Shown here: positions 61,090 through 64,000 of the stretch, one piece after another | How positions within the stretch are numbered: the stretch's first letter is position 1 | Layout of the letters: every line of letters begins with the position of its first letter | Assembly: GCA_963825255.1 (NCBI GenBank) | Contig: CAWGSF010000002.1 | Span: 62,001-126,000 of the forward strand | From: JAIBJN01 sp963825255 | Lineage (GTDB): Bacteria; Actinomycetota; Thermoleophilia; Gaiellales; Gaiellaceae | Reading direction: 5' to 3' | DNA: 64,000 bases | The notes under the pieces: model-generated | The model's database searches: none | The model's input: the letters and a program-made list of their open reading frames with translations, nothing else | Told to the model about the DNA's origin: nothing | Made by a program: the position numbers and the translations under genes

Positions 61090-62061
61090 GTGCGCGCCGC
61101 AGTCGTCAGCGAGGTCGGCAAGATCCCCGAGCCCGGGGAGGCGCCCGATCCCGTACGCGGCGAGGGCGAGGCGCTCGTCGCGGTCGAGGCGGTGCCGCTC
61201 AACCCGATCGACATCAACGTCGCCGCCGGACGCTTCTACGGCGGGCACCCGCCCGTCCCCTTCGTCGCCTGCTCGGAGGTGGTCGGCCGGGTGCTCGAGG
61301 GCGAGACGCTCGCGGCGGGGACGCTCGTCTGGGCGCACGGCGCCGGCATGGGCACGAGACGCAACGGCGGGCTCGCCGAGCGCATCGCCGTGCCCGAGGA
61401 CGCGCTCTTCCCGCTTCCGGACGACGTCGACCCCGCCCTCGCCGGCGCGCTCGGCGTCGCGGGCCTCGCCGGGTGGCTCCCGGTCGCCGTCCGGGCGCCC
61501 GTCCGCGACGGCGAGACCGTCCTCGTCCTCGGTGCGACCGGCACGGTGGGGCTCGTCGCGATGCAGGGCGCGCGCGTGCTCGGCGCGGGCCGCGTGGTGG
61601 CGGCGGGCAGGCGGCCGGAGGCGCTCGAGCGCGCCGCGCGCCTGGGCGCCGACGCGACCGTGGCGCTCGAAGGCGACGTCGAGGAGATGGCCGCCGCGTT
61701 CCGGAACGCGTGCGGCGGCGAGGGGCCGACGCTCGTCGTCGACCCGCTCTGGGGGCTGCCGGTCGTGGCCGCAGCGCGTGCTGCCGCGCGGCGTGCCCGC
61801 ATCGTCCACATCGGCCAGTCGGCGGGGCCGGAGGCGCCGCTCCTCTCGGCGGACGTCCGCGGGAAGGAGCTCGAGATCCTCGGCTACTCGAACCTCGCGA
61901 CGCCACGCGACGTCATGGCCCGCGAGTACCTGCGCCTCGTCGAGCTTGCCCGGGAGGGGAAGGTCGAGGTGGACGTCGAGACCGTCCCGTTCGAGCGCTT
62001 CCAGGAGGCCTGGCGCCGCCAGGCCGAGGGCGCCGGGACGAAGCTCGTCGTGATGCTCTGA
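61090..62061 (+). CDS. Zinc-type alcohol dehydrogenase/quinone oxidoreductase family
   Basis: 323 aa MDR fold. PLNPIDINVAAGRFYGGHPP at the N-terminus, CSEVVGRVLEG, then the Rossmann loop VLVLGATGTVGLVAMQGARV and VAAGRRPEALERAARLGAD. No structural zinc cysteine cluster is visible, so it fits the zinc-independent quinone-oxidoreductase group using NADPH. GTG is 7 nt after TAGAAT. Confidence 0.88.
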   Translation: MRAAVVSEVGKIPEPGEAPDPVRGEGEALVAVEAVPLNPIDINVAAGRFYGGHPPVPFVACSEVVGRVLEGETLAAGTLVWAHGAGMGTRRNGGLAERIAVPEDALFPLPDDVDPALAGALGVAGLAGWLPVAVRAPVRDGETVLVLGATGTVGLVAMQGARVLGAGRVVAAGRRPEALERAARLGADATVALEGDVEEMAAAFRNACGGEGPTLVVDPLWGLPVVAAARAAARRARIVHIGQSAGPEAPLLSADVRGKELEILGYSNLATPRDVMAREYLRLVELAREGKVEVDVETVPFERFQEAWRRQAEGAGTKLVVML

Positions 62062-62104
62062 TCCTTGGCCGGTGAGACCAAGCCGGGCGTCACGATCGTC
62101 CGCA

Positions 62105-62125
62105 GCCCGTACCGGGAGTACGGGC
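62105..62125. terminator. Hairpin between convergent genes
   Basis: GCCCGTAC-CGGGA-GTACGGGC, 8-bp perfect stem and 5-nt loop, between the convergent oxidoreductase and cupin genes. No U-tract in either direction, so a bidirectional terminator is only possible. Confidence 0.4.
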
Positions 62126-62190
62126 AAGGACGAGCGGGGCCGGCGCTGCGTCGAAGCCGCCAGCCGCGGGAGCGTGAATCGCCGGTCAGG

Positions 62191-62574
62191 TCAGTCGCTC
62201 CACCAGCCGGGCAGGTCTCGGCGCCGGCCTTCCCCGCGCCGAAGACGAGCAGCTCGGCGCCGTCAGGGCCGGCCTCGAAGGCGCGAGTCACCTCGGGCGC
62301 GATGCGGACGGCGTCCCATTGGCCCACGCTCGACCACGTCGTCGTCGAGCTTCATGCGCCCGCTGCCGGCGAGGACGACGTAGACCTCCTCCTGGTCCTC
62401 GTGCCGGTGTCCGAACGTGCTGCGGTAGCCGGGAGCGAAGCGCTGGTAGCTGAGGCCGCCCTGCTCCGCCTCGAGCGGCTTCCGCGCGAAGCGGGCCTCG
62501 AGCTCCGGCGAGAGCCCGCCCCCGACCGCCGAGTCCTCGATCTCCTTGAGGTTCCTGACCGTGTAGCCGGTCAC
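62191..62574 (-). CDS. Small cupin, two compensating frameshifts
   Basis: YTVRNLKEIEDSAVGGGLSP, then YQRFAPGYRSTFGHRHEDQE (metal-binding His-x-His) and YVVLAGSGRMKLDDD; after a join near 62325 WDAVRIAPEVTRAFEAGPDG and near 62218 DLPGWWSD, TGA 62191-62193. The total is a multiple of three because shifts cancel. GTG start 7 nt after TAGCCT. Confidence 0.78.
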
Positions 62575-62584
62575 CGTCCGGAGG

Positions 62585-64000
<1,416 letters not shown>

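Overview
The window is about 70% G+C, with densely packed operons that frequently share bases between stop and start codons (GTGA, TAGTG). Gene content and order (coaD next to a SepIVA-like protein, a class II DAHP synthase, a UvrD2-type helicase with HRDC domain, a DUF3352 lipoprotein, scpA-scpB, a DtxR-type repressor) suggest an actinobacterium, plausibly a Thermoleophilia/Gaiellales-type soil or sediment lineage. That placement is inference. No tRNA, rRNA, CRISPR array, integrase or transposase gene was seen.

Layout. 0-4 kb: coaD, rsmD, recG and a small exported protein. 4-10 kb: a bicupin, a divergent MBL-fold protein, a secreted sulfatase, then a fatty-acid-kinase set (DegV/FakB-like, a lone receiver domain, FakA-like) and rpmB. 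10-19.5 kb: a riboflavin block (rpe-ribD-ribE-ribBA-ribH) and a translation/replication block (rsmB-fmt-def, priA). 19.8-23.3 kb: SDR plus cupin, a DtxR regulator, a TMEM175 remnant, metK. 23.3-32.3 kb: DUF3352 lipoprotein, gpsA, der, plsC, cmk, aroA, tyrA and class II DAHP synthase, forming an aromatic-amino-acid and lipid run. 32.3-39 kb: trpS, an RDD membrane protein, a pseudouridine synthase, two small proteins, scpB-scpA, lgt. 39-45 kb: dnaE, membrane proteins, an Lrp regulator divergent from an EamA exporter, infA. 45-57.7 kb is accessory: an HTH/nucleotidyltransferase pair, vapBC, uvrD2, DUF3800, a large TM0106-type nuclease-helicase, a PD-(D/E)XK-like gene, a lower-GC broken stretch and a NERD-like protein. 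57.7-64 kb: adenine deaminase, a stand-alone MshEN domain, a nuclease lipoprotein, a quinone-oxidoreductase-like protein, a cupin and the start-truncated molybdopterin subunit of a xanthine-dehydrogenase-type enzyme; adenine deaminase and the latter fit purine catabolism.

Three features are spread over the whole window. (1) A non-coding repeat family of about 165-173 bp (11978, 38286, 38756) with a 59-bp internally deleted version (14544) has long imperfect terminal inverted repeats and an internal hairpin; both stems show compensatory changes between copies. This is the best candidate for something undescribed. (2) At least 18 genes have a TANNNT -10-like hexamer ending only 6-10 nt before the start codon and no Shine-Dalgarno, which indicates widespread leaderless mRNAs. 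(3) At least 18 otherwise intact genes, including essential ones (dnaE, der, lgt), carry single-base frameshifts; many reading frames can be restored by one or a few bases, so most of these are probably sequence errors, although a few loci (TMEM175 remnant, AhpD-like gene at 35.7 kb, 55.3-57 kb) look truly degraded.
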